From positions 186,001 to 250,000 of the forward strand of contig JANQRX010000008.1 in assembly GCA_028284325.1 (NCBI GenBank): a DNA stretch of 64,000 nt. The letters are read 5' to 3'. Below, piece by piece: positions 53,917 to 62,979 of the stretch. Position 1 is the stretch's first letter. Every line of letters begins with the position of its first letter. Made by a program: the position numbers and the translations under genes. The notes beneath the pieces were generated by a model. That model saw only the letters and a program-made list of their open reading frames with translations. It ran no database searches and had not been told where the DNA came from. This DNA is from Bauldia sp. Its GTDB lineage: Bacteria > Pseudomonadota > Alphaproteobacteria > Rhizobiales > Kaistiaceae.

Positions 53917-54695
53917 GCGCCCTTGGCCATGAGCCCGCCGTCGACGGAGACGCTCTCGCCGGTCATGAACGATGCACCGTCGCCCGCCAGGAAGAGAACG
54001 ACGGAGGCAATTTCCTCCGGCCGACCGACGCGCCCGATGGGGTGGTCACGTCCGTAGTCCGCCAACGCGCTCTCAAGCTCGGTCCGGTCCGCGCCGGAGG
54101 ACGCCCGCACCAGCGGCGTGTCGATGGTGCCGGGATTGACCGACAGGACGCGGATGTTGTCGGGCGCGAAATCGATCGCCAGCTGGCGCGTCAGGGACAG
54201 GTCGCCGCCCTTGCTGGCGGCGTAGGCGGCGACATTGTTCATGGACTGCAGCCCCTGGACGCTGGCGATGGAGATGATGACGCCGCCGCCGGCCTCGCGC
54301 ATGTGGGGAATGCCGTGCTTGGCCATCAGGAAGCGGCTCTTGAGATTGACGTTCAGGATCCTGTCCCAGAGGTCCTCGGGCAGCTCGACCGCATCCACGT
54401 AGGAGGCCGGAGGCTGGATCCCGACATTGTTGATGAGGATGTCGAGGCCCCCGAACGCCGCCACCGTCTTCTCCACCGTGAGGCGGCAGCCCTCGTCGGT
54501 CCCGGCGTCGGCGGCGACAAAGAGGACGCGGTCGTCCGCGGCGTCGATGTCCTTCAGGAGCGCCGCCCCGGCCTCCTCGTTGACGTCCATCACCGCCACG
54601 TTGGCGCCCTGTCGGGCGAAGGCGCGCGAGATGGCGCCCCCGATCCCCAGGGCGCCGCCCGTGACGATGACCGTCTTGCCGTCAAACCTCTCCAT
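53904..54695 (-). CDS. Short-chain dehydrogenase/reductase (SDR)
   Basis: A 263-residue SDR: TVIVTGGALGIGGAISRAFA, NNVGIQPPASYV, catalytic serine in SIASVQGL, Y-x3-K in YAASKGGDL and TGESVSVDGGL at the end. Probable sugar dehydrogenase. ATG 54695 chosen; an upstream ATG at 54734 would add 13 residues. Transcribed with the GH32 gene and divergent from the GNAT gene. Confidence 0.9.
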   Translation of the reverse strand: MERFDGKTVIVTGGALGIGGAISRAFARQGANVAVMDVNEEAGAALLKDIDAADDRVLFVAADAGTDEGCRLTVEKTVAAFGGLDILINNVGIQPPASYVDAVELPEDLWDRILNVNLKSRFLMAKHGIPHMREAGGGVIISIASVQGLQSMNNVAAYAASKGGDLSLTRQLAIDFAPDNIRVLSVNPGTIDTPLVRASSGADRTELESALADYGRDHPIGRVGRPEEIASVVLFLAGDGASFMTGESVSVDGGLMAKGAWAD

Positions 54696-54775
54696 CGCCC
54701 CACCCCTGTCCGTGTCCTGATCGTCGGCTCCCACCGGCCCGCGACGCGGGCAAGCCGGTATGCGCGGCCACGCCG

Positions 54776-55279
54776 TTGCTGATCAAGGCCACGGTTCCGG
54801 ATTTCTGCGCACCGTACACCGGTGAGCACAAAGAAGCGGTGCTCGACCTGACCGTGGCGGCATGGACGCCCGTCTTCGTGAAGACCAAGTCGGACGTCCT
54901 GCGTTTCGTCTACGACGCCTTTTATCCCGAAGGCTGGGAGACGAGGCAAAGGGCGGACGTGGCCGCGTTGCTGGACACGGAACCCGACAACATCTGGCTC
55001 GCGTTCCTGGATCAGGACCTCGTCGGCTTTCTCGGCGTGCGCCTCCACGAGGAGGACCAGATGGGCGAGATTCACATCATCGCCGTTTCGCCGCGGCATC
55101 AGCGCCGGGGCATCGGCCGCCAGCTCATGCACTTCGCCGAACAGCATGTCCGGGCGCGGGGCATGAGGATGATGATGGTGGAAACCATCGGTGACGCCGG
55201 TCACGCGCCCGCGCGCCGCGCCTACGAGGCGTTCGGGTTCCAGCCGTGGCCCGTGGCGCGGTACTTCAAGCCGCTGTAG
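54776..55279 (+). CDS. GNAT-family N-acetyltransferase
   Basis: A 167-residue acetyl-CoA-dependent acetyltransferase. Motif A is IIAVSPRHQRRGIGRQLMHF with the pyrophosphate loop RRGIGR, and motif B is in APARRAYEAFGFQPWPVAR. The start is TTG 54776; I see no in-frame ATG upstream. The ribosome-binding site is weak. Substrate unknown. It stands alone between a divergent SDR and the aldehyde dehydrogenase. Confidence 0.82.
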   Translation: MLIKATVPDFCAPYTGEHKEAVLDLTVAAWTPVFVKTKSDVLRFVYDAFYPEGWETRQRADVAALLDTEPDNIWLAFLDQDLVGFLGVRLHEEDQMGEIHIIAVSPRHQRRGIGRQLMHFAEQHVRARGMRMMMVETIGDAGHAPARRAYEAFGFQPWPVARYFKPL

Positions 55280-55454
55280 CGACACCGGCTATCGCCAGCG
55301 GCATCCCATGTCATGGCACGGCCTCGGCACGCACTTGAAGAACTTCGGTTGGCATGTAGACGAAGACCGATGGCTGAGGCAAAAGCTCTCCGGGCGGCTC
55401 GGCCGCCAATTTCGGCAGACATCCGGCATGACACGGGACATCGAGGGAACAGGC

Positions 55455-56882
55455 ATGGCACGCTTCGACAATCTGATCGGCGGCGAGTGGGTGGAAGGCG
55501 CGGGAACGACCGCCAACGTCAATCCATCCGATATCGAGGACATCGTCGGCGACTACGCTTCGAGCGACGCTTCGGCGGTTGATGCGGCGGTCGAGGCCGC
55601 GCGGGCGGCGTTTCCGGCCTGGGCCGGAGCCTCGCCGCAGGTGCGTCACGATGTCCTGGAGGCCGCGGGCGCCAAGATCATGGCCCGCAAGGACGAGCTC
55701 GGCCGGCTGCTGAGCCGCGAGGAGGGCAAGACGCTGGCCGAAGGGACCGGGGAGGTCATCCGCGCCGCCCAGATCTTCAAGTTCTTCGCCGGCGAGGCGT
55801 TGCGGCCGGGCGGCGAGGCCCTGCCCTCGGTGCGCCCGGGCATCGAAGTCCTGATCGAGCGCGAGGCCGTCGGCGTCGTCGGCCTCATCACGCCGTGGAA
55901 CTTCCCCATCGCGATTCCCGCATGGAAAGCCGCGCCGGCGCTCGCCTTCGGCAACTGCGTCGTGATGAAGCCGGCCGAACTGACGCCGGGCTGTGCGTGG
56001 GAGATCGCCAACATCCTCAAGGAGAGCGGCTGTCCCGACGGTGTCTTCAACCTCGTGCTGGGGCCGGGGTCCAGGATCGGCGCGCGCATGGTCGAGCATC
56101 CCGGGATCGACGCCATCAGCTTCACCGGCTCGGTTCCCACCGGCCGGCGCATCGGCGTTCAGTGCGTCGAGACCGGCAAGAAGGTCCAGCTCGAAATGGG
56201 CGGCAAGAACCCCATGGTCGTGCTCGACGACGCCGATCTCGGCGTGGCCGTCGCGGCGTCGCTGAACGGCGCTTTCTTCTCGACCGGCCAGCGCTGCACG
56301 GCCTCGTCGCGGCTGATCGTCACCGCCGGCATCCACGACGCCTTCGTCGAGAAGCTGACCGCGGACGCGGCGGCGCTGAAGGTCGGCGACGCGCTCGATC
56401 CGGAGACGCAGATCGGTCCGGTGGTCAACCAGGACCAGCTCGACCAGAACCTCGCCTATGTCGCGCTGGCGAAGGAGGAAGGCTGCGAGGTATCCGGCGG
56501 CGACATCGCCAACGGTCCCGGCTACTTCCAGCGCCCGGCCGTCTTCGCAGGCGCCGACAACACCATGCGCGTCAGCCGCGAGGAAATCTTCGGTCCGGCC
56601 GCCAGCGTGATCAAGGTGGCGGACTACGACGAGGCGCTCGCCATCGCCAACGACACCGAGTTCGGACTGTCGTCGGGCATCTGCACGACATCGCTGAAGC
56701 ATGCGAGCCATTTCCGCCGGCACGCAGAGGCCGGGATGGTGATGGTCAACCTGCCGACGGCGGGCGTCGACTATCACGTGCCGTTCGGCGGGCGGAAAGG
56801 CTCAAGCTACGGCCCGCGTGAGCAAGGCACCTACGCGCGAGAGTTCTACACCCAGGTCAAGACCACCTACGTCGCGCCCTGA
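55455..56882 (+). CDS. Aldehyde dehydrogenase, probably 2-ketoglutarate semialdehyde type
   Basis: A 475-residue NAD(P)-dependent aldehyde dehydrogenase. Catalytic cysteine in STGQRCTASSRL, glutamate in QLEMGGKNP, and cofactor region VVGLITPWNFPIAIPAWKAA. The C-terminal TAGVDYHVPFGGRKGSSYG is typical of alpha-ketoglutarate semialdehyde dehydrogenases of oxidative sugar-acid pathways. It faces an FAH-family gene 14 bp downstream. ATG 55455 follows GAGGGAAC; the 175-bp gap before it has no evident gene. Confidence 0.88.
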   Translation: MARFDNLIGGEWVEGAGTTANVNPSDIEDIVGDYASSDASAVDAAVEAARAAFPAWAGASPQVRHDVLEAAGAKIMARKDELGRLLSREEGKTLAEGTGEVIRAAQIFKFFAGEALRPGGEALPSVRPGIEVLIEREAVGVVGLITPWNFPIAIPAWKAAPALAFGNCVVMKPAELTPGCAWEIANILKESGCPDGVFNLVLGPGSRIGARMVEHPGIDAISFTGSVPTGRRIGVQCVETGKKVQLEMGGKNPMVVLDDADLGVAVAASLNGAFFSTGQRCTASSRLIVTAGIHDAFVEKLTADAAALKVGDALDPETQIGPVVNQDQLDQNLAYVALAKEEGCEVSGGDIANGPGYFQRPAVFAGADNTMRVSREEIFGPAASVIKVADYDEALAIANDTEFGLSSGICTTSLKHASHFRRHAEAGMVMVNLPTAGVDYHVPFGGRKGSSYGPREQGTYAREFYTQVKTTYVAP

Positions 56883-56896
56883 CACGGCAGAGACCG

Positions 56897-58039
56897 TCAG
56901 ATCAGGCCGCGCGCGGCCAGGTTGGCCATGAAGGCCCGGGTGCCGAACGTCCATTCGGGGCAGTTGGTCGCAAGGTCGACGGTGTTGACCAGGCGACCGA
57001 GCCCCTCGGCCTCGATGGTGACAACATCGCCCAGCTTGTGGGTGAAGCCCTCGCCGGGGACGTCGCGGTCCTCGGTCGGGGCAAACATCGTCCCCAGAAA
57101 CAGGACGAGCCCGTCCGGGTACTGATGGTGGCGGCCGACGGTCTGCGCCACCAGATCCTCGGGATCGCGGCTGATCTCGGCCATGGATGACCGGCCTTCG
57201 AGGCGATAGCCGTCGGTGCCTTCGACCGTCAGCGTCAGTTCGGCGCGGCGCACCTCGTCGAGGGTGAAGTCGTCGTCGAACAGCCGCAGCAGCGGCCCGA
57301 TGGCGCAGGAGGCATTGTTGTCCTTGGCCTTGGACAGCAGGAGCGCCGACCGGCCCTCGAAATCCCGGAGGTTGACGTCGTTGCCGAGCGAGGCGCCGAC
57401 GATCCGGCCGGTCGAGGCGACTGCAAGGACGATTTCCGGCTCGGGATTGTTCCACCGCGAACGGGGATGGAGGCCGATCCGGGCGCCATAGCCGACGGAG
57501 GAGAGAATCTGCGCCTTGGAAAACACCTCGGCGTCCGGGCCAATCCCGACCTCGAGATACTGGCTCCACAGGCCCTCGGCGATCAGCGCCCGCTTGGCTT
57601 CCTCGGCCTCGTCCGAGCCCGGCACGATGTCGCGCAGCGACTCGCCGACCGCCGTGCCGACGCGCTTGCGGATGCCTTCGGCCGCGGTCGGGTCGCCGGA
57701 CGCGCGCTCTTCGATGACCCGCTCGACCATCGATCGGGCGAAGGTGACGCCGCAGGCCTTCACTGATTGGAGATCGCAGGGGGCCAGCAGATGCACCGAA
57801 CCGGGATCGGACGGATCGGCCGCAAGGATGTCGTCCACCGACCCCAGCGCCGTCCCGGGCGCCGCGCGCACATAGCCGGCCGGATCGTCGCGGTCGCAGA
57901 TATCCGCAACCGTCGGCGCCTCGCGGCTGGTGATGTCGATGAACGCGCCGTCGCGGACGGTCACGACGGCCGGGCCCGACGCCTGCGGCAGCCAGACGCG
58001 GCCGAGCAGGCAACCTTCATGTGGAACAATGTCAGCCAT
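56897..58039 (-). CDS. Fumarylacetoacetate hydrolase-family protein (possible 2-keto-3-deoxy sugar acid dehydratase)
   Basis: A 380-residue FAH-fold enzyme. Metal ligands are in NNPEPEIVLAV and the aspartate in GNDVNLRDFEG; substrate region SVKACGVTFARSMVERVI. The length and N-terminal extension match the group that includes 2-keto-3-deoxy-D-arabinonate dehydratase, which produces 2-ketoglutarate semialdehyde, the substrate of the neighbouring dehydrogenase. It is convergent with that gene. Function in the same pathway is inference from the pair. Confidence 0.82.
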   Translation of the reverse strand: MADIVPHEGCLLGRVWLPQASGPAVVTVRDGAFIDITSREAPTVADICDRDDPAGYVRAAPGTALGSVDDILAADPSDPGSVHLLAPCDLQSVKACGVTFARSMVERVIEERASGDPTAAEGIRKRVGTAVGESLRDIVPGSDEAEEAKRALIAEGLWSQYLEVGIGPDAEVFSKAQILSSVGYGARIGLHPRSRWNNPEPEIVLAVASTGRIVGASLGNDVNLRDFEGRSALLLSKAKDNNASCAIGPLLRLFDDDFTLDEVRRAELTLTVEGTDGYRLEGRSSMAEISRDPEDLVAQTVGRHHQYPDGLVLFLGTMFAPTEDRDVPGEGFTHKLGDVVTIEAEGLGRLVNTVDLATNCPEWTFGTRAFMANLAARGLI

Positions 58040-58227
58040 AAGCCTCCCCCCGAAGGCGTGTTGGTATCATCCAGGCGCCGGGATCGGTCAACCGCCACCG
58101 TCAAGGATGCCACATGCTGGTTTCAGCCGGAGCGCCATTGCCGCGCTCGCGTCGCTCGCTAGATCACATGAGGACAGGTCGCGGCCTTCGCGCCGCGCTG
58201 TTCGGAGGTCAGGGGCGGAGGTCAGGG

Positions 58228-59031
58228 ATGGCAGGGCCAGGCCGGTTTCCTTATGCCACCGTCGTCGGGGCGGCCCTCCTTGCCGGGACGTCGGCGGCCG
58301 CCCAGACCAGCGAGGTTGATATCGAGCTGGTTCTCGCGGTCGATGTCTCGCGTTCCATGGATTTCGACGAGCTCCTGCTCCAGCGCGACGGTTATGCGGC
58401 CGCGTTCCGCCATCCGGACGTGATCGGCGCCGTCGAACGCGGTCTCATCGGCCGCATCGCTGTCAGCTATGTGGAATGGGCCGGGGCCGGCCGAACCCGA
58501 CTCATCGTGCCCTGGACGGTCATCGCCGGACCGGAGGATGCCCATCGCTTTGCGGAGGCGTTGCAGGCGGTGCCCCCGCGGGCGGAACTGGGGACATCCA
58601 TCTCCAACGGTATCGACTACGCGCGCGGTCTGTTCGCCGCCAACGATGTCGCCGGGCTGCGCCGGGTGATCGACATCTCCGGCGACGGCCCGAACAACCG
58701 CGGCAGGCCGGTGACCGAGGCCCGCGACGAGGCCCTGGCCGACGGCATCGTCATCAACGGTCTGCCGCTCCAATGGAAGGCGCCGATCGGCCCGTACAAC
58801 ATCCGCGACCTTGATCTCTATTACGAGGATTGCGTGATCGGCGGCGCCGGCGCGTTCCTGATCCCGGTGTACGAGACCACACAGTTTCGCACCGCCGTGC
58901 GCCGCAAGCTGATTCTGGAGATCGCGGGCTTGCCGGCGCGCGTCCAACCCGTTCAGTTGGTGGAGCGGGAACCGATGGACTGTCTGATCGGCGAAAGACA
59001 GCGCGAGCGGCGCTTCCGTCCGGGTCTGTAG
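58228..59031 (+). CDS. DUF1194 von Willebrand factor type A protein
   Basis: A 267-residue probably secreted protein: signal peptide ATVVGAALLAGTSAAAQ, then a vWA-like domain with metal-binding start VLAVDVSRSMDFDEL, TSISNGIDYARGLF and DISGDGPNNRG. DUF1194 proteins are frequent in alphaproteobacteria and their function is not known to me. I chose ATG 58228 because of the GGAGGT ribosome-binding site; ATG 58168 and 58114 give longer N-termini without improving the signal peptide. It ends 5 bp before the convergent AcuI-type gene. Confidence 0.87.
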   Translation: MAGPGRFPYATVVGAALLAGTSAAAQTSEVDIELVLAVDVSRSMDFDELLLQRDGYAAAFRHPDVIGAVERGLIGRIAVSYVEWAGAGRTRLIVPWTVIAGPEDAHRFAEALQAVPPRAELGTSISNGIDYARGLFAANDVAGLRRVIDISGDGPNNRGRPVTEARDEALADGIVINGLPLQWKAPIGPYNIRDLDLYYEDCVIGGAGAFLIPVYETTQFRTAVRRKLILEIAGLPARVQPVQLVEREPMDCLIGERQRERRFRPGL

Positions 59032-59036
59032 CCGGC

Positions 59037-60032
59037 CTACCTTTGCATATCGACCACGACCCGGCCGCGGATCTTGCCGTCGATGATGGCCCGGGCGGTG
59101 TCGATGATGTCGTCAAAGTCGACGGTGGTGGTCAGGGCGTCGAGTTTCGCCATGTCCAGCTCGTCGGCGATCCGGCGCCATGCCTCAGTGCGCAGCTCCC
59201 GCGGGGCCATGACCGAATCGACGCCAAGCAGCGCCACGCCGCGCAGGATGAACGGCATCACCGTCGCCGGCAGGTCGTGGCCCTGCGCCAGGCCGCAGGC
59301 GGCGACCGCGCCCCAGCGCCGGGTCTGCGCGAGCACGTTGGCCAGCGTGTGACTGCCGACGGAATCGATACCGGCCGCCCACCGTTCCTTGCCGAGCGGC
59401 CGGCCGGGCTCCGACAGTTCGCTGCGCTCGATGATCTCGGACGCGCCGAGGCCGGTCAGGAAACCGGCCTCCTCGGGCCGTCCGGTCGACGCCGCCACCT
59501 CCCAACCGAGATGCGACAGCAGGCAGATCGCCACCGTGCCGACGCCGCCATTGGCGCCGGTCACGATCGCCGGGCCACGATCCGGCGTCAGGCCGTGCCG
59601 CTCCAGGGTCATCACCGACAGCATGGCCGTGTAACCGGCCGTGCCGACGCCCATCGCCTGTTGCGGCGTCAGGCCGTCCGGCAACGGGATCAGCCAGTCG
59701 CCGGACAGGCGCGCCATGCCGGCATAGCCGCCCCAATGGGTCTCGCCGACGCCCCAGCCGTTCAGGAGCACCTTGTCGCCTTCCGCGTAACGCGCATCCG
59801 ACGAGCGGGTGACGGTGCCGGCAAGGTCGATGCCGGGCACCATCGGCCAGTGGCGGACGACCGGGCTCTTGCCGGTGATCGCGAGGCCGTCCTTGTAGTT
59901 GACGGTGGTGGCCTCGACGGCGACGGTCACGTCGCCCTCCATCAGATCGGCCTCGGTCAATTCGGTAACCGCCACCGACTGTGTCTTGTCCTCGTCGCGG
60001 GAGACGAGGACGGCCTTGAATGTCTCGCTCAT
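59037..60032 (-). CDS. acuI: Acrylyl-CoA reductase-type MDR oxidoreductase (AcuI/YhdH)
   Basis: A 331-residue NADPH-dependent medium-chain reductase. Features: VEATTVNYKDGLAITGKSPV, PGIDLAGTVTRSSD, GWGVGETHWGGYAGMARL and the cofactor loop VTGANGGVGTVAI. In marine alphaproteobacteria AcuI reduces toxic acryloyl-CoA to propionyl-CoA; YhdH is the E. coli homologue. No dddL/dddP or other DMSP gene is in the window, so a general detoxifying role is as likely. Confidence 0.9.
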   Translation of the reverse strand: MSETFKAVLVSRDEDKTQSVAVTELTEADLMEGDVTVAVEATTVNYKDGLAITGKSPVVRHWPMVPGIDLAGTVTRSSDARYAEGDKVLLNGWGVGETHWGGYAGMARLSGDWLIPLPDGLTPQQAMGVGTAGYTAMLSVMTLERHGLTPDRGPAIVTGANGGVGTVAICLLSHLGWEVAASTGRPEEAGFLTGLGASEIIERSELSEPGRPLGKERWAAGIDSVGSHTLANVLAQTRRWGAVAACGLAQGHDLPATVMPFILRGVALLGVDSVMAPRELRTEAWRRIADELDMAKLDALTTTVDFDDIIDTARAIIDGKIRGRVVVDMQR

Positions 60033-60082
60033 ACCGTTCTGCCTTGGCCGTCCTGCTTTGGTGGGATCGATGTCGGGTCCGG

Positions 60083-60607
60083 CTATCTGGCGCGGTAGTC
60101 AGCGTGGCAGGCCGAGCACGTCTCGCTCATATGCGCCACCAGGATCCTGGCCGGCAGCGACGCGGCAAGATCGCCGTCGACCAGATCGATCCCGGCGATC
60201 GGGTACGGCTCCGGCGCGGTCGCGCCATTGAAATCGTCTTCGGCGCGTTCCGCGAGGGCGTCGGCAAGGAGCTGGAGCTGGGCCGCCTGCGCGGCAAACC
60301 CGTCCCACGCCGACCACACGGCCGGCAGCGCTTCGGAGGGCGCGTGGCCGGTCCCCTCGGGGAAGCCGTCCAGTAGATCGTCGCCGCTGTGGTCGCTGAG
60401 GACGCCGGCGAGCCGCGCAACCTCACCGCCGTCGAACGGGGGGCCGGCGCGCACGATGACCACCAGCGCCTTCATGGCGCGGTCCATCTCGACCATGGCG
60501 TCCATGCGTTCCTTGACGATTCCGGTTGCGCCGCCATGGGCGAGCGCGATGCCGACACCGGCCAGCATGAGGGCAAAGGCGGCAACGGCGCGGGTCGGCA
60601 GGGTCAC
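60083..60607 (-). CDS. Cytochrome c' (class II cytochrome c)
   Basis: A 174-residue exported cytochrome. Signal peptide TRAVAAFALMLAGVGIALA; the mature protein starts HGGATGIVKERMDAMVEMD, with the helical bundle ending in the single heme motif CSACH at residues 164-168, the C-terminal placement diagnostic of cytochrome c'. Such proteins bind nitric oxide, which fits an organism with nitrate reduction. GTG 60607 was chosen; upstream frame lies in the APH gene region. It stands 50 bp upstream of acuI. Confidence 0.88.
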   Translation of the reverse strand: MTLPTRAVAAFALMLAGVGIALAHGGATGIVKERMDAMVEMDRAMKALVVIVRAGPPFDGGEVARLAGVLSDHSGDDLLDGFPEGTGHAPSEALPAVWSAWDGFAAQAAQLQLLADALAERAEDDFNGATAPEPYPIAGIDLVDGDLAASLPARILVAHMSETCSACHADYRAR

Positions 60608-60687
60608 GCTCGAAACTCCGGATCCGGTGAAAAGGCGTCGGGAGACTAGAGTGGTTGGCGCACCGGTCAAGCAGAAGGGCGGACACA

Positions 60688-61686
60688 TCAGCGCGATCGG
60701 GCGAGGTACGTCTCCGCGAGGTCGGCGGAGTTGCGCGCGAAGTCGGGCGCCAGCGCGGCAGCCTCCGGGACCGCGCTGTGCGAGCCGATCCAGGCGAGAA
60801 GCGCCATCCGCCGCAGCATGACGAAGGTGTCGATCTCGCGCTCGTCCGCGTCCGACAGCGGCCGCACCCGGCGATACCCCGCGACCCACGCTTCGCGCAG
60901 GGCCGGAACGACGGGGCTGTCTTCCATGAAGCTGATGCCGGCGGCGAAATCGTAGAGAAACCAGCCAAAGCCGCAGTCGTCGAAATCGATCAGCCGGGTC
61001 GTGCCGCCGTCGATGAGGAGATTTGCTAGACGCATGTCGGCGTGGATCAGCCCGTAGCGCTCCGGGCCCCGGCCGAAGGCGGCGAGGCGCGCCCGGACCT
61101 TGGTTTCGGCACGCTCCAGCACGCTCCGCGCCGAAGCATCAAGGTGAGGCGCATCGCGCCAGTTCCCCCATGTGGCGTCGGCGCCGAAGACCGCGTCGAC
61201 GTCCCAGGTCAGCCGCTCGAACGGTTCGGGACGCCGCCAGTGGATCGCGTGCTGGTGCATCCTCGCCGCCATTTCGCCCAGGGCCTCGAACGGTCCGACG
61301 AGATCGTGGGATTCGTCCGGCTGGGTGCCGGGCACAAAGGCGAACATGACCATGAACCGCGTGCTCCCATCGGGGCCGGCAGCCGTCTGCACCGGCCGGC
61401 CGTCGCGGCCGGGGATCGCGCGCGGTACCTCGACACAGCCGTCGTGCGTCAGGGCATCCATCCAGGCGAGCTCGCATTCGATCGCGCGCTCGGAATGGTA
61501 GCCGTCGCGATGGAGGCGCAGGACCGAGCGATGGCCGCCGGCGCCCTCGACCAGATAGGTCGCGTTTTCGGAGATGTTGATGAGCCGCGCGGCCGCATCC
61601 GGCGGCACGTCCCAGAGCGGCAGCGACGCGTTGGCAAGGTCGGCCAGCCGTTCCAGTTCGCCGTGCGACAGGGCCTGATGATCCAC
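60688..61686 (-). CDS. Phosphotransferase of the APH (aminoglycoside/choline kinase-like) family
   Basis: A 332-residue protein-kinase-like small-molecule kinase: N-lobe NATYLVEGAGGHRSVLRLHR, Brenner motif GLIHADMRLANLL with catalytic aspartate, and LIDFDDCGFGW for metal binding. Relatives phosphorylate homoserine, hydroxylysine, choline or methylthioribose. It starts 3 bp after the allantoate-amidohydrolase-type gene, suggesting they act on the same compound. Not an antibiotic-resistance assignment. Confidence 0.85.
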   Translation of the reverse strand: MDHQALSHGELERLADLANASLPLWDVPPDAAARLINISENATYLVEGAGGHRSVLRLHRDGYHSERAIECELAWMDALTHDGCVEVPRAIPGRDGRPVQTAAGPDGSTRFMVMFAFVPGTQPDESHDLVGPFEALGEMAARMHQHAIHWRRPEPFERLTWDVDAVFGADATWGNWRDAPHLDASARSVLERAETKVRARLAAFGRGPERYGLIHADMRLANLLIDGGTTRLIDFDDCGFGWFLYDFAAGISFMEDSPVVPALREAWVAGYRRVRPLSDADEREIDTFVMLRRMALLAWIGSHSAVPEAAALAPDFARNSADLAETYLARSR

Positions 61687-61689
61687 GCC

Positions 61690-62970
61690 TCAGACCGTCA
61701 GTTCGGCCACAAGGCCGGCGGCAAGCCGGACCGCCTCGCCGAAATCGGCCATCTCCATGTGCTCGTCGGGATTGTGGCTGCCGTGGCGGTTGCGGATGAA
61801 GATCATCGCGGTCGGCACCCCGCCGGTGGCGAAGGCGGCGGCATCGTGGCCGGCGCCGCTGGCTATCTCCATGGTGCCGATGCCGGCATCGTCGGCCGCC
61901 CGCGTCATCTTGGCCAGGAGGTCCGCGTCCATGGCGGCCGGCGGATTGGCGCTCCGCTCGCCGAGATCGAAGGTCACGCCGTGGCCGGCGGCCGCCTCGT
62001 CGATCGCTGCGTGCAGGAGGTCGTCCATGCGCGTCAGCACCGCGGTGTCGGTCGAGCGGATATCGATCGAAAAGTCCACGGCGCCGGGCACCTTCGAGGG
62101 GCCGTCATGATCGGGATCGGTGGCGATACGCCCGACCGTGAACACCAGATCACCGCCCTCGTCCTCGATCCGGCGCCATTCCTCCCGCAGCCGGGCGATC
62201 ACGTCGACGGTGGCGGCGACCGCGTCGTGGCGATAGATGCGCGGCAGCGCGCCGGAGTGCCCGTAGGCGCCGCGGCAGGTGGCATTGGCATAGCGCCGGT
62301 AGCCGCGGATGCCGGTGACGAGCCCAACCGGCAGGTCACGCTCCACGAGCACCGGCGCCTGCTCGATATGGAGTTCGAGATAGGCGGCGATGCGGTCGGG
62401 ATCGAGATGGGCCGCGCCGCCGCGGATGGCATCGGGGTCGCCGCCGTGTTCACGGAGATGGTCGGCCAGCGTCCGGCCGGTGTCGGACCGTCGCAAGCCG
62501 TCGAGGTACATCGCATCAAGCTTGCCGAGGGCGATGTTGGCGCCGACATACGGCCCGTCGAACCAGTGCGCCTCCTCGCAGCGCAGCGCCGCCACCTTGA
62601 TGTCGCAACCGGGCGTGCGTCCGGCGTCGCGGTAGCCGGCGACGATCGCCAGCCCCGCCAGCACGCCGGCAGCGCCGTCGAAATTGCCGCCGTTATCGAC
62701 CGAATCGAGATGGGAACCGATCACGATCGCCGGCCGATCCCGGTCCCGGCCCGGCAGGGTCATGAAGAGATTGAGGCCCGCGTCGGTCGTCACGTCGAGG
62801 CCGAGATCGCGGGCCGCCTCGGCGACGATGACATGGGCCGCGTTCTCGCCCTCGCCGTAGGAATCGCGGCGGATACCAGGCCCCACACGGGTGGCGGCAT
62901 CGAGATCCTCGAACAGCCGCACCGCGAGCGCTTCCCGGGGCGGCGGGACCCGGCTTTCGCTTGAAGTCAC
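61690..62970 (-). CDS. Zn-dependent amidohydrolase, allantoate/N-carbamoyl-amino acid hydrolase type (M20)
   Basis: A 426-residue M20-family enzyme. Metal ligands are in VIGSHLDSV, GGNFDGAAGV, LRCEEAHWF, YLELHIEQAP and a C-terminal RHGSHNPDEH. Homologues hydrolyse allantoate, ureidoglycine or N-carbamoyl-L-amino acids. It is preceded by a sugar-acid type dehydratase by 9 bp and followed by an APH-type kinase by 3 bp, an unusual combination. Substrate undecided. Confidence 0.88.
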   Translation of the reverse strand: MTSSESRVPPPREALAVRLFEDLDAATRVGPGIRRDSYGEGENAAHVIVAEAARDLGLDVTTDAGLNLFMTLPGRDRDRPAIVIGSHLDSVDNGGNFDGAAGVLAGLAIVAGYRDAGRTPGCDIKVAALRCEEAHWFDGPYVGANIALGKLDAMYLDGLRRSDTGRTLADHLREHGGDPDAIRGGAAHLDPDRIAAYLELHIEQAPVLVERDLPVGLVTGIRGYRRYANATCRGAYGHSGALPRIYRHDAVAATVDVIARLREEWRRIEDEGGDLVFTVGRIATDPDHDGPSKVPGAVDFSIDIRSTDTAVLTRMDDLLHAAIDEAAAGHGVTFDLGERSANPPAAMDADLLAKMTRAADDAGIGTMEIASGAGHDAAAFATGGVPTAMIFIRNRHGSHNPDEHMEMADFGEAVRLAAGLVAELTV

Positions 62971-62979
62971 AGCGCGATG

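Noticed and set aside
61042-62964. 640-codon open frame on the plus strand across the kinase and amidohydrolase genes
   Set aside because: It runs antisense to two genes with full catalytic motifs and shows no recognisable domain.
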